Positions 45,074 through 54,286 are shown, numbered from the stretch's first letter. The stretch is DNA of 64,000 bases from Flavobacteriaceae bacterium (GCA_013373635.1 JABXHN010000038.1:1-64000), one strand, 5' to 3'. Notes: generated by a model not told the origin, from the sequence alone. Program-made: numbers and translations.

Positions 45074-46027
45074 TTAGTTATTGTAATAATCAGCGATCAT
45101 CTGATCGGTATCAGATTTTGATTTAAAAACCTCAAAGGTTTTACCCTGAGTTCTCATAGCTCCTAAAATATTGGCGTATTGACCTGCGATCACTGCATCT
45201 GAAGTTGCAGCAAAACCGAAAGCTAAACCTCCAGCAAATGAATCTCCACATCCTGTGGTATCGATCACATCTTGTACTTCATAGGATGGAATAAAGGTCG
45301 TTTGAATACTACCGTCTTCCTTTTTACAGTAAAGATTACAACCATCACTATCCAAGGTTACATAGAGGTATTCAACCCCTGCATCCAAAACTTTCTTTGC
45401 AAAATCGTCTAAATGAGATCGGTCTTCTGAATCGTAATCGATCTGAGCTGATGAATCAAAATGACAATAGAGCGATTCTTCTAAATTCATTTTAAGTACA
45501 TCGATATAGGGAAGCCACTGATCCATATCTTCCCAATGACAACGAAGTCGATTTCCCTGATCATCTACATAGGAAGTAGGACCATGGGCATCGAATATCA
45601 CTTGACTTCCTTTAGCTTTAATGGCCTTTAGAGTCTGTTTTGGAACCTCGTAATCAGTGATTGGAACACATACAAAAACATCTGCTTCTATCGAATCGAT
45701 ATCCTCAGGCTCTATGGGATGCATATTGCTCTGTTGTTTTTCTAATCGATTGTTTTGATCGATAAAATTCAACTCTACAACAGTTCCTTGATCATAAGTG
45801 TCAGAAATATATTCTGTATTGATATTTGAATAAGGAGCAAAGACTTCTAAAATAGCATCGTAATCCGATTGGTGTACATGTGCAACCGGAATGACTTCCC
45901 CTTGAGTCTCGATTAATTTACTAACAGCAATCGTTGGATGACTTACACACCCGTATTTATAAATCGTTTCATCTCTGTGAGTAATAATCGTGTCTCTTGG
46001 AATAGGACCAACAACAGCTATTTTCAT
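45074..46027 (-). CDS. PfkB-family carbohydrate kinase
   Basis: The 317-residue protein is a ribokinase-fold kinase. The C-terminal signature is DTTGCGDSFAGGLAFG (about residues 255-270), in which the Asp of GCGD is the catalytic base. The N terminus KIAVVGPIPRDTI is typical. It does not look like a standard ribokinase or KDG kinase and the substrate is not evident. It is packed against gntK (2-base gap), so a sugar acid or related compound is a reasonable guess. It follows the DUF4296 gene by 32 bases. Confidence 0.85.
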   Translation of the reverse strand: MKIAVVGPIPRDTIITHRDETIYKYGCVSHPTIAVSKLIETQGEVIPVAHVHQSDYDAILEVFAPYSNINTEYISDTYDQGTVVELNFIDQNNRLEKQQSNMHPIEPEDIDSIEADVFVCVPITDYEVPKQTLKAIKAKGSQVIFDAHGPTSYVDDQGNRLRCHWEDMDQWLPYIDVLKMNLEESLYCHFDSSAQIDYDSEDRSHLDDFAKKVLDAGVEYLYVTLDSDGCNLYCKKEDGSIQTTFIPSYEVQDVIDTTGCGDSFAGGLAFGFAATSDAVIAGQYANILGAMRTQGKTFEVFKSKSDTDQMIADYYNN

Positions 46028-46059
46028 ATATAAAAGTTTAATTTAGTAAATATACACTT

Positions 46060-46509
46060 TTATTGATTCGAACGCATTGGAGGTCTTTTAGGTGGAGCTT
46101 TTAACACAGGAGTCAACGAATCTATTTTTCTAGAATTATCCACAGAGTCCTTTCGTTTTAAAAGTTCTTGACGCACCAATTCATCATAAACCTCTTTAGT
46201 CGCTTCAAGACTATCGTTCACCTTTTTGTAGATTTCAAGATATTCTTTTGGCTTCGAAGCGTAATACAAATCGTTCTGAGCAAAAATAAGGCTATCGATT
46301 CCATACCAATTATAAATCGTTTTGACGGGAACAATATTTCGTTGTTTAAGATAATCTTTTTTAGAGTCAGAAACAGCATTTAAAATTGAAAGATCGTAAA
46401 GAATTGCCACCATTTGTTCTTTCTCTAATAAAGGATCCGGTTTTTCAACTGCTGGAGTTGAACATGCAAACACTGATACGCATAACCCTATGACAACGAA
46501 TTTTTTCAT
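46060..46509 (-). CDS. DUF4296 lipoprotein
   Basis: The 149-residue product has a lipoprotein signal ending VFAC (C16). A conserved-looking helical core LLEKEQMVAILYDLSILNA (28-46) and IYNWYGIDSLIFAQNDLYYASKP follow, and the C terminus is rich in proline and basic residues. These match DUF4296, a Bacteroidota family of unknown role. Its start overlaps the pyrC stop by four bases. Confidence 0.88.
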   Translation of the reverse strand: MKKFVVIGLCVSVFACSTPAVEKPDPLLEKEQMVAILYDLSILNAVSDSKKDYLKQRNIVPVKTIYNWYGIDSLIFAQNDLYYASKPKEYLEIYKKVNDSLEATKEVYDELVRQELLKRKDSVDNSRKIDSLTPVLKAPPKRPPMRSNQ

Positions 46510-47840
46510 CTGTTAAACTTAAGTCTTTTGGCGTTTCTTTGTTTAGAGAATTCTCCGTTTTGATATCCCAAATGTCCATTGACAAAGGTATGAGTAACGC
46601 GATTTGAAAATTCGACTCCCTCAAAAGGAGACCAACCACATTTATAGGCAATATTTTCTTTGGACACCATCCACTTTGAATTTGGAGCTACCACAGTTAT
46701 ATCCGCATAATAACCTTCTCTGAGGTATCCCCTATCCGTTATATCGAATAATATTGCTGGGTTATGACACATTTTTTGAACGATTTGCTCTAGTGAAATA
46801 AGACCTTGCTCATATTTTTGCATCATCCCAACTAGAGAGTGTTGAACGAGTGGACCTCCCGATGGAGCCGTCAAATAGGTATTGTTCTTTTCTTCAATGG
46901 TATGAGGAGCGTGATCGGTAGCAACAATATCGATTCGATCGTCCAATAAAGCGTTCCATAGACCTTCTCGATCTTGGGCTGATTTTACGGCAGGGTTCCA
47001 CTTAATGAGACTCCCTTTTTCTTTGTAATCTTCTTGACTAAACCACAGGTGATGTAAACAAACCTCAGCGGTTATTTTCTTTTCACTCAAAGGTATGTCG
47101 TTAGTAAAAAGAGCTGTTTCAATAGCTGTCGATAAATGAAACACATGTAATCGAGCTCCAGTTTGCTTTGCGAGTTCAATCGCTCTTGAAGACGATAAAT
47201 AGCAAGCTTCAGCTGATCTTATTTCAGAATGCATACCCATTGGAATTGCATCACCGTACTGTTCTTTTGCCGCTTCTAAATTTCTTCTGATGGTTCCCTC
47301 ATCTTCACAATGTGCTGAGATAACAAGTGGTGTTGCCTTAAAAATACCTTCGATGACCTTTTCGTCATCGACTAGCATATTTCCAGTGGAAGATCCCAAA
47401 AACAGTTTAACACCTGAAGTTGCTTTTGGATCCAATCGCTTCAATTCTTCCAAATTATCATTAGTTCCTCCAAACAAAAAAGAGTAGTTAGCAAAAGAAC
47501 TCGCTGCTCCCATTGCCATCTTTTCTTCCAAACGTTCAATGGTAACTGTCTGAGGATTGGTGTTGGGTTGTTCCATAAAGGAGGTAACACCTCCAGCTAG
47601 AGCTGCTCTACTCTCCGAAGCAATATCTCCCTTATGAGTAAGTCCGGGTTCTCTAAAGTGAACCTGATCGTCGATCACTCCAGGAAATACATAGGATCCG
47701 TTCAAGTCGATCACCTCAGCCACTTCAGAACTCAAATTAGCTCCAATTTTATCAATTCGCTCTCCTTTAATTAACAGATCTGCCTCGTAAATACGACCTT
47801 CATTAACTAGTTTTCCATTCTTGAGTAAAAACGTTCCCAT
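46506..47840 (-). CDS. pyrC: Dihydroorotase
   Basis: Dihydroorotase closes carbamoyl-aspartate to dihydroorotate in pyrimidine synthesis. The 444-residue enzyme is of the longer, multifunctional-complex type. It has the metal motif DDQVHFREPG (about residues 57-66, the family normally shows DxHxHxR; here it is DQVHFR), ISAHCEDE, HVFHLST, and the catalytic ATDHAPH near residue 304. Its start overlaps the stop of the glycosyltransferase gene by one base. The first His of the usual HxH reads Q in this protein and in my reading of related Bacteroidota sequences. Confidence 0.92.
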   Translation of the reverse strand: MGTFLLKNGKLVNEGRIYEADLLIKGERIDKIGANLSSEVAEVIDLNGSYVFPGVIDDQVHFREPGLTHKGDIASESRAALAGGVTSFMEQPNTNPQTVTIERLEEKMAMGAASSFANYSFLFGGTNDNLEELKRLDPKATSGVKLFLGSSTGNMLVDDEKVIEGIFKATPLVISAHCEDEGTIRRNLEAAKEQYGDAIPMGMHSEIRSAEACYLSSSRAIELAKQTGARLHVFHLSTAIETALFTNDIPLSEKKITAEVCLHHLWFSQEDYKEKGSLIKWNPAVKSAQDREGLWNALLDDRIDIVATDHAPHTIEEKNNTYLTAPSGGPLVQHSLVGMMQKYEQGLISLEQIVQKMCHNPAILFDITDRGYLREGYYADITVVAPNSKWMVSKENIAYKCGWSPFEGVEFSNRVTHTFVNGHLGYQNGEFSKQRNAKRLKFNR

Positions 47841-48568
47841 TAAAAATTCTTTTTGTTAAATATACTGTTGAATTTTAATTGAATTACCCCCAAAATTCCC
47901 TCTTTGATAATCGATGAGGACATTTTAGAATAACCCTTTTCTCTATCCTTAAAAACAATAGAGACTTCTTTGATCTTAAATTTCTTTTTATAAGCTTTAA
48001 ATTTCATTTCAATTTGAAATGCATAGCCTACAAATTTAACCTGATCCAAATCTATTGCCTCTAAAACACTTCTGTGGTAACACACAAAACCAGCTGTAGG
48101 ATCTTGAACTCTCATCCCTGTAATCAATTTTACATAGATGGAAGCTCCCACTGACAATAAAACCCTCTTAAGTGGCCAATTGACCACGTTAATTCCTCTG
48201 ATATACCTTGAGCCAACAGACACATCAGCTCCCAACTCACATGCTTTATTTAACCGAATTAAATCTTCAGGATTGTGAGAAAAATCGGCATCCATTTCAA
48301 AAACATAGTCAAAATTTCTAGCTAGAGCCCATTTAAATCCATGAATATAGGCTTTTCCCAATCCTTCTTTTTCTTTCCTGATCTCCAAATAAAGTCGATC
48401 TGTAAATTCCTGTTGAAGTGCTTTGACTATTTCAAAAGTGCCATCTGGAGAATTATCATCCACAATCAACACTGAAAATGGAATCTTTAATGAAAAAACC
48501 GCTCTAATGATGGCTTCAACATTTTCCTTTTCATTGTAAGTAGGTATGATTACCAGACGTTTGGACAT
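47840..48568 (-). CDS. Polyprenol monophosphomannose synthase-type glycosyltransferase (GT2)
   Basis: The 242-residue protein is a GT2 enzyme of the dolichyl-phosphate mannosyltransferase kind. It shows IIPTYNEKENVEAIIRAV near the N terminus, VDDNSPDGT (36-44), and the catalytic MDADFSHNPED. It has no clear C-terminal membrane helices. It charges a polyprenol phosphate with a hexose, probably mannose, for envelope glycosylation. It is the first gene of the long minus-strand run, with a -7 element only about 15 bases before its start. Confidence 0.9.
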   Translation of the reverse strand: MSKRLVIIPTYNEKENVEAIIRAVFSLKIPFSVLIVDDNSPDGTFEIVKALQQEFTDRLYLEIRKEKEGLGKAYIHGFKWALARNFDYVFEMDADFSHNPEDLIRLNKACELGADVSVGSRYIRGINVVNWPLKRVLLSVGASIYVKLITGMRVQDPTAGFVCYHRSVLEAIDLDQVKFVGYAFQIEMKFKAYKKKFKIKEVSIVFKDREKGYSKMSSSIIKEGILGVIQLKFNSIFNKKNF

Positions 48569-48582
48569 AGGTGAAATTTCTA

Positions 48583-48590
48583 CAAAAATA
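48583..48590 (-). promoter_or_regulatory. -7 element TATTTTTG for the glycosyltransferase-pyrC run
   Basis: On the minus strand TATTTTTG lies 14 bases before the start codon, giving a predicted leader of about eight bases. Confidence 0.5.
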
Positions 48591-48633
48591 ACAATTAGGG
48601 AGCAGAAGAAGCCCTCTAGAGCGGATTAATTTG

Positions 48634-48641
48634 TAATTTTG
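48634..48641 (+). promoter_or_regulatory. -7 element TAATTTTG for DUF4271-hemD
   Basis: TAATTTTG fits TAnnTTTG and lies 39 bases before the GTG start at 48681. Confidence 0.45.
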
Positions 48642-48680
48642 AATTCAATTATTACAAACCAATAGACCGAGCAATTAAAG

Positions 48681-49337
48681 GTGGATACAACTCTTAGAAC
48701 CGTATTTCAGGAAGACTGGATGGCACTACTTCTGGTGAGTTCACTAATGCTATTGAGTTGGTCTAAATTTTTATATCCTCAACGCTACAGTCAATTTAAA
48801 TATGTTTTGATCAATCAAAAGTATCTGTTGAGTTTTCACAAAGGAAAAATGCTCACACATCCCTTCGCTCTTATAATGAGTTTTACAGCTTGGATCAATC
48901 TGAGTTTATTTGTTTACCTACTTATTCCGGATTTAGTTCCTCATTTGAATTTGTATTTTGAACTGTCCTTTTTACACATAGCAATGTATACCGCTGCCTT
49001 CCTCATGATCAAGGCTTGGGTTCAAATACTCCTATCAGAAGTGTTTGAAAATCAAATCATAAGAAGACTACAATTTTCCAAAATAAGCATTTTGAGCTTC
49101 AATTCCTGGATCTTAACACTGAGTTCCCTTTTATTGATTTACCTCTCAAACCACAACCTAATTATCATATATTCAACTATTTCACTCTTTTTACTACTAT
49201 ATACGATTGGTTATATTAATGTGCTACGAATTCACAAAAACCAGCTTTTTAAACAGATATTATATTTTATTCTGTATCTTTGCGCCTTGGAAATTGCACC
49301 AATATTGATCATTATTAATTATCTCAAGATTGCATAA
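48681..49337 (+). CDS. DUF4271 membrane protein
   Basis: The start is GTG at 48681; the next in-frame Met comes at residue 13 (DWMALL) and would cut a plausible N terminus. The 218-residue protein has about five to six hydrophobic segments separated by short basic loops, including LSWSKFLYPQRYSQF near residue 30, typical of DUF4271. The function is unknown. It is followed by hemD after six bases; the pair is a common flavobacterial arrangement. Confidence 0.82.
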   Translation: MDTTLRTVFQEDWMALLLVSSLMLLSWSKFLYPQRYSQFKYVLINQKYLLSFHKGKMLTHPFALIMSFTAWINLSLFVYLLIPDLVPHLNLYFELSFLHIAMYTAAFLMIKAWVQILLSEVFENQIIRRLQFSKISILSFNSWILTLSSLLLIYLSNHNLIIIYSTISLFLLLYTIGYINVLRIHKNQLFKQILYFILYLCALEIAPILIIINYLKIA

Positions 49338-49343
49338 TTATTT

Positions 49344-50084
49344 ATGAAAGTAAAAACAATCCTAGTTTCACAACCGGAACCAAAAGTTGAAAACTCACCA
49401 TATACTAGACTTATAGAAAAGGAAAAGGTAAAAGTTGATTTTAGACCTTTTATTCATGTCGAAGGAGTAGATGCGAAAGAAGTAAGACAGCAGAAAATTG
49501 ACCTAAAAGAATTTTCAGCTATTATTTTGACTAGTAGAAAATCCGTTGATCATTTCTTTAGATTAGCTGAGGAGATGCGTTTTAAGGTGCCTGACACACT
49601 TAAGTACTTTTGTATGTCAGAAGCTGTTGCTTATTACTTACAAAAATACGTAGTCTACAGAAAACGTAAAATCTATGTGGGGAATCATACCTTTAAAGAT
49701 TTAGCGCCGTTGATTAAGAAATACAAAGACGAAAAATTCTTACTTCCAAGTTCTGATGTATTAAAGCCGATAATTCCTGAAACTTTAAACGAATTAGGAG
49801 TTAATTGGAAAAGAGGAATCTTTTACAAAACAGTGATCAGCGATCTTTCTGATCTTAGCGATGTTACTTATGATGTTTTAGTATTCTTTTCTCCATCTGG
49901 AATCGAGTCCTTATTTAAGAACTTCCCAGATTTCAAACAAAACAATACGAGAATAGCCGTTTATGGAAACTCGACTATTGAAGCTGCTAAAAAGGCAAAA
50001 TTAAGAGTAGATATTGCTGCTCCAACTCCTGAAGCTCCTTCGATGACGATGGCGATTCAAAACTATATTAAATCGAACAAATAA
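49344..50084 (+). CDS. hemD: Uroporphyrinogen-III synthase
   Basis: HemD closes hydroxymethylbilane to uroporphyrinogen III in haem synthesis. Sequence conservation in the family is low. The 246-residue length, the N-terminal ILVSQPEP, the AIILTSRKSVDHFF segment, the VLVFFSPSGIESLF segment and the IAVYGNSTIEAAKKAKL segment match the two-domain HemD fold. A terminator follows. It lies downstream of DUF4271. Confidence 0.88.
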   Translation: MKVKTILVSQPEPKVENSPYTRLIEKEKVKVDFRPFIHVEGVDAKEVRQQKIDLKEFSAIILTSRKSVDHFFRLAEEMRFKVPDTLKYFCMSEAVAYYLQKYVVYRKRKIYVGNHTFKDLAPLIKKYKDEKFLLPSSDVLKPIIPETLNELGVNWKRGIFYKTVISDLSDLSDVTYDVLVFFSPSGIESLFKNFPDFKQNNTRIAVYGNSTIEAAKKAKLRVDIAAPTPEAPSMTMAIQNYIKSNK

Positions 50085-50107
50085 CACTCGATTGATCATC
50101 CCATATC

Positions 50108-50131
50108 AAAGGCCTTTTTAGGCCTTTTTTT
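50108..50131 (+). terminator. Intrinsic terminator of hemD
   Basis: AAAGGCC (50108-50114) pairs with GGCCTTT (50121-50127), followed by more T. Confidence 0.85.
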
Positions 50132-50135
50132 AATT

Positions 50136-50167
50136 CAAAAAACAAGGCCAGCTCCCCAGCTGGCCTT
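50136..50167 (-). terminator. Intrinsic terminator of pckA
   Basis: AAGGCCAGCT (50144-50153) pairs with AGCTGGCCTT (50158-50167) around CCCC. On the minus strand a GTTTTTTG tract follows. It is about 40 bases beyond the pckA stop. Confidence 0.85.
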
Positions 50168-50204
50168 AATCATTAAACATGAACCATCACATGACAACGT
50201 CACA

Positions 50205-51839
50205 CTACAACATCGTAGTTTTTCTTGAATATCGCACAGGTCCTCCTCTTCTGATTTCCTCAGAAGTGTCAGCCTCGAATTTCTTAAAGTTATCTTTAAA
50301 GGCATGCGCCAATTTAAATGCAGCATCGTAATAAGATCCAGCATCTCCTAACCAAGATTGTCTTGGGCTTAAAATTTCATCGGGTACTCCTGGGCATTTT
50401 CTTGGTTGAGCAGTACCAAACACAGAATGGATGTGATAGTGATCGTAATCGTAAGGACCTAAATCACCACGCATCGCTGCATTGATCATCGCTCTTGTAT
50501 ATTTGAGTTTCATACGAGAACCTACTCCGTAAGGACCTCCAGTCCATCCAGTGTTGACCAACCATACATCAACACCTGCAGCAGTCATTTTTTCAGAAAG
50601 CATTTCTGCGTATTTTGCAGGGTGAAGCGGCATAAATGGCGCTCCAAAACAAGCTGAGAATGAAGGCTGAGGTTCTTTTACACCTGCCTCGGTTCCAGCA
50701 ACTTTAGCAGTATATCCAGAAATAAAGTGATAGGCTGCTTGAGCGGCGTTTAATTTAGATATTGGAGGCAATACACCAAAAGCATCTGCTGTTAAGAAGA
50801 AGATGTTTTTTGGATTTGAAGCGATGGAAGGAACTTGAATATTTGGAATAAAATCAATTGGATAACTCACACGTGTATTTTGTGTAATACTGCTATCTGT
50901 ATAATCTACTACTCCATTTTCATCTGCGATGACATTTTCTAGAATGGCTCCTTTTTTAATAGCTCCAAATATTTCTGGTTCTTTTTCAGCAGATAGATCG
51001 ATCACTTTTGCATAACAACCACCTTCGAAGTTGAAGACCTTGTTTTCTTTGGTCCAACCGTGTTCATCATCACCGATGAGCTTTCTAGAGGCATCGGCAG
51101 AAAGGGTTGTTTTTCCCGTACCAGATAATCCGAAGAAAATAGAAGTATCTCCATCTTCTCCAACATTAGCTGAACAGTGCATTGGAAGCACCTCTTGATA
51201 TACTGGAAGCACAAAGTTCAACACAGAGAAAATACCTTTTTTGATCTCACCTGTATAAGCAGTTCCACCAACGATAATTTTCTTCTTGGTAAAGTTGATG
51301 ATCGCAAAGTTTTCTTGTCTTGTTCCGTCAATTGCGGGATCTGCCAAAAATCCAGGAGCGTTTAATACAGTCCATTCTGGATTTAAATGCTCTAATTCTT
51401 CCTCTGTTGGACGAATAAACATATTGTAGGCAAACATATTTGACCATGGATATTCAGTTACCACTCTTAGAGGCATATGATACTTTTCATCTGCACAGGC
51501 ATAAGCATCTCTAACATAGATTTCACAATCAGATAAATAGTGAGCTACTTTGTCGTAAAGAGCATCAAATTTAGCGGCACTAAATGGAATATTGATATCA
51601 CCCCACCAAACTTTATCTTTAGTCGTGTGATCTTTTACGATAAATCGATCTAATGGAGAACGACCTGTAAACTTACCTGTATTAATCGCAAGGGCTCCTG
51701 TACTTGAAATAAAACCCATATCCTTTTTTATCGCATCCTCAGTTAATTGATCTGGGGTATCTTGGTAGTGAATAATATCACTAGTGATACCTATTGACCT
51801 TAAAGAAACTGTAAGTTTTGGTTCTCTTGTAATACTCAT
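50205..51839 (-). CDS. pckA: Phosphoenolpyruvate carboxykinase (ATP)
   Basis: PckA makes phosphoenolpyruvate from oxaloacetate and ATP, the entry to gluconeogenesis. The P-loop GLSGTGKT is at residues 237-244, followed by the metal-binding DDEHGW. The substrate-site segments TGRSPLDRFIV and VLNFVLPVYQEVLPMHCSAN are present. The 544-residue length is typical of the ATP-dependent type. It is a single-gene unit with a -7 element and its own terminator. Confidence 0.97.
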   Translation of the reverse strand: MSITREPKLTVSLRSIGITSDIIHYQDTPDQLTEDAIKKDMGFISSTGALAINTGKFTGRSPLDRFIVKDHTTKDKVWWGDINIPFSAAKFDALYDKVAHYLSDCEIYVRDAYACADEKYHMPLRVVTEYPWSNMFAYNMFIRPTEEELEHLNPEWTVLNAPGFLADPAIDGTRQENFAIINFTKKKIIVGGTAYTGEIKKGIFSVLNFVLPVYQEVLPMHCSANVGEDGDTSIFFGLSGTGKTTLSADASRKLIGDDEHGWTKENKVFNFEGGCYAKVIDLSAEKEPEIFGAIKKGAILENVIADENGVVDYTDSSITQNTRVSYPIDFIPNIQVPSIASNPKNIFFLTADAFGVLPPISKLNAAQAAYHFISGYTAKVAGTEAGVKEPQPSFSACFGAPFMPLHPAKYAEMLSEKMTAAGVDVWLVNTGWTGGPYGVGSRMKLKYTRAMINAAMRGDLGPYDYDHYHIHSVFGTAQPRKCPGVPDEILSPRQSWLGDAGSYYDAAFKLAHAFKDNFKKFEADTSEEIRRGGPVRYSRKTTML

Positions 51840-51884
51840 AATGATTTATTTAATGTTATAAAATGATCTAACTAAATTCTTTGA

Positions 51885-51892
51885 CAAAGATA
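51885..51892 (-). promoter_or_regulatory. -7 element TATCTTTG for pckA
   Basis: On the minus strand TATCTTTG is a perfect TAnnTTTG, 45 bases before the start codon. The -33 region is T-rich but lacks TTTG. Confidence 0.55.
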
Positions 51893-51937
51893 CAGCCAGA
51901 AAAAATGAAGCGTTATGACTTATATCATATTGAATTA

Positions 51938-52321
51938 TTAGGACTTTTTAAATGTGTAAATGGCTGCCAAAATCCACCCGATTAAAAACAGTATTCCTCC
52001 TATTGGAGTCAGGTATACCACAAAGTTTAAATCGATTCCCAAAAGTGGAAATAAGTAGTATACATAAATGGATCCAGAGAACAAGAAAATGCCCCCTAAA
52101 AACAAATAAAACAAGCGCTTTTGCTCTTTGAAATCAAAGCGATTGAAGCTGCTAATGATTAGAAGTACTACACTGTGAATCATCTGATAATAGACTGCTG
52201 TTTTAAATGACTCTAAAGCCTTAGATTCAAGTACTTCACTTAGAGCGTGAGCCCCAAAAGCACCCAAGGCAACAGCTGTAAATCCCAATAGAAAAGCAGT
52301 TGTTAAAATTGTTTTATTCAT
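51938..52321 (-). CDS. DUF423 small membrane protein
   Basis: The 127-residue protein has four hydrophobic segments and the family opening FTAVALGAFGAHAL (residues 14-27) near the N terminus. DUF423 proteins are widespread inner-membrane proteins of unknown function. It is divergent from the saccharopine dehydrogenase-like gene and has a -7 element at 52378-52385. Confidence 0.9.
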   Translation of the reverse strand: MNKTILTTAFLLGFTAVALGAFGAHALSEVLESKALESFKTAVYYQMIHSVVLLIISSFNRFDFKEQKRLFYLFLGGIFLFSGSIYVYYLFPLLGIDLNFVVYLTPIGGILFLIGWILAAIYTFKKS

Positions 52322-52377
52322 AACTTTTTATATATTTATAGTTATATATGTAAAAATACATATCTTAATCAATACAT

Positions 52378-52385
52378 CAAATTTA
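52378..52385 (-). promoter_or_regulatory. -7 element TAAATTTG for the DUF423 gene
   Basis: On the minus strand TAAATTTG lies 56 bases before the start codon. Confidence 0.4.
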
Positions 52386-52402
52386 CAATATAAAAAAAGC
52401 AG

Positions 52403-53776
52403 ATGCGTCGAAAAATCGGTTTAATTGGAGCAGGAAAATCAACGAGTTATCTCATCGCCTATCTTTTGGATAAAAGCGATAAAGAAGGGATTCTGCTACA
52501 TATTGCAGACCAGTCTTTTGATCAACTCGATCCAAAGTACATAAACCATCCAAATTTAGTGCTTCACAAAGCCAATATGTTGGATGATCAGCAGCGGTCT
52601 AAATGGATCGCATCCATGAACCTTGTCATCTCAATGCTGCCAGCACGTTTCCATCATTTAGTCGCAAGAGATTGTATCGACTCTAGGGTTCAAATGCTTA
52701 CCGCATCTTATGTCAGCGATGAGATCAAAGCAATGGAAGCTGAAATTTCAGCAAAAGGGCTGCTCTTTATATTTGAAATGGGAGTCGATCCAGGAATTGA
52801 CCATATGAGTGCCAAACAAGTCATCGATCGCATTAAGAGTCAGGGAGGCAAGATGCTGCTCTTTGAATCCTTTACAGGAGGGCTGGTCGCGCCCCAGAGC
52901 GATGACAATCTTTGGAATTACAAATTTACTTGGAACCCCAGAAATGTGGTGGTTGCTGGTCAAGGTGGTGCCGCTAAATTTCTTCAAGAAGGGACCTATA
53001 AATACATCCCTTATCAAAAACTTTTTAGAAGAACTGAATTTTTAGATATCGAAGGTTTTGGAAAATTTGAGGCCTATGCCAATAGAGATTCTCTAAAATA
53101 TCAATCTGCTTATGAATTAGACGATATTAGAACCCTTTACAGAGGTACCATTCGAAAGGTTGGCTTTTCAAGAGCTTGGAATTTGCTTGTAGAATTAGGA
53201 ATTACCGATGACAGCTATCGTATATCAAATTCAAAAGGAATGAGCTATAGAGCATTTACCAATATGTTTCTTCCCTATTCTCCTACCAATACAGTAGAAC
53301 TTAAACTCAGACATTATCTCAAGATTGATCAGGACGATATTGTATGGGACAAACTCATCGATCTCAATTTATTTAAGGACGACTGTTATATTGAAATAGA
53401 CAATGGAACACCAGCTGAAATACTACAAGAAATTCTCAGCAAAAAATGGAGTCTCAAAGAAAGCGATAAGGACATGATCGTGATGTATCATCAGTTTGGA
53501 TATGAGCTCAATGGAGAATTCAAACAAATCGATGCTTCTATGGGAGTTATTGGATCTGATCATCGCTATACTGCGATGGCCAAAACAGTTGGACTCCCAC
53601 TTGGAATTACCGCCATTCAAATGCTCAACAACAAATTCAATCTCAAAGGAATTCAAATACCCATTCACAAAGACATCTACGAAATTGTTTTAAAAGAATT
53701 GAACGAATATGGAATTCACTTTAAAGAGCGCGAATGCGAATACTTAGGCTACAATCCAGAAGTTATAGGACTGTAA
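52403..53776 (+). CDS. Saccharopine dehydrogenase-like protein
   Basis: The 457-residue protein has an N-terminal NAD(P)-binding fold (IGLIGAGKSTSYLIAYLLDK, residues 4-23) and the saccharopine dehydrogenase C-terminal domain, including FEMGVDPGIDHMSAKQVIDRI and FESFTGGLVAPQSDDNLWNYKFTW. It matches the glutamate-forming, lysine-branch enzyme type. It may take part in lysine breakdown through saccharopine, but a lysine-ketoglutarate reductase partner is not in the window. An Lrp-type regulator follows 38 bases later, which fits amino-acid control. Confidence 0.88.
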   Translation: MRRKIGLIGAGKSTSYLIAYLLDKSDKEGILLHIADQSFDQLDPKYINHPNLVLHKANMLDDQQRSKWIASMNLVISMLPARFHHLVARDCIDSRVQMLTASYVSDEIKAMEAEISAKGLLFIFEMGVDPGIDHMSAKQVIDRIKSQGGKMLLFESFTGGLVAPQSDDNLWNYKFTWNPRNVVVAGQGGAAKFLQEGTYKYIPYQKLFRRTEFLDIEGFGKFEAYANRDSLKYQSAYELDDIRTLYRGTIRKVGFSRAWNLLVELGITDDSYRISNSKGMSYRAFTNMFLPYSPTNTVELKLRHYLKIDQDDIVWDKLIDLNLFKDDCYIEIDNGTPAEILQEILSKKWSLKESDKDMIVMYHQFGYELNGEFKQIDASMGVIGSDHRYTAMAKTVGLPLGITAIQMLNNKFNLKGIQIPIHKDIYEIVLKELNEYGIHFKERECEYLGYNPEVIGL

Positions 53777-53786
53777 TCTTATTTTG

Positions 53787-53802
53787 TATATTTGTTACAA
53801 AT
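53787..53802 (+). promoter_or_regulatory. Promoter and palindrome in front of the Lrp-type gene
   Basis: The -7 element TATATTTG (53787-53794) overlaps a 13-base perfect palindrome ATTTGT-T-ACAAAT (53790-53802). Transcription would start close to the palindrome's end, about 14 bases before the start codon. This is a natural site for self-repression by the Lrp-type product. Confidence 0.5.
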
Positions 53803-53814
53803 TGAAATCAAATA

Positions 53815-54285
53815 ATGAACTTCACAAACAATACGTTAACTCTAGATGGTATTGACAAGGAAATCCTAAGATTTTTAATGGAAGATGCCAGAAAACCGAT
53901 CTTAGAAATCGCAAGGCATATTGGAATCTCTGGAGCTGCTATTCACCAGCGACTTAGAAAATTAGAATCCTCTGGAATTATCAAGGGCTCTAAATTTATC
54001 GTAGACCCCAAGGTAGTTGGTTACAACACTATGGCCTATGTGGGTATTTTCCTTGACAAAGCCATGAGTAATCCCAAAGCGATCAAAGCGCTAAAGGATA
54101 TTCCAGAAGTCTTGGAATGTCACTATACCACAGGAAACTGGTCTATTTTAATCAAAGTACTATGTAGAGATAACGCCCATTTAATGGATTTACTCAATAA
54201 AAAAATTCAGCAAATCGAAGGGGTATCTAGAACTGAGACCTTTATCTCTCTAGATCAACAAATCGATCGACAAATTCAATTGTAG
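53815..54285 (+). CDS. Lrp/AsnC family transcriptional regulator
   Basis: The 156-residue protein has the N-terminal AsnC helix-turn-helix (about residues 10-60; GIDKEILRFLMEDARKPILEIARHIGISGAAIHQRLRKLE) and a C-terminal RAM ligand-binding domain ending in QLEGVSRTETFISL-like sequence. Such proteins sense amino acids. Its position after the saccharopine dehydrogenase-like gene suggests control of that gene, possibly by lysine. Its stop is one base from that of the convergent protease gene. Confidence 0.93.
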   Translation: MNFTNNTLTLDGIDKEILRFLMEDARKPILEIARHIGISGAAIHQRLRKLESSGIIKGSKFIVDPKVVGYNTMAYVGIFLDKAMSNPKAIKALKDIPEVLECHYTTGNWSILIKVLCRDNAHLMDLLNKKIQQIEGVSRTETFISLDQQIDRQIQL

Positions 54286-54286
54286 A

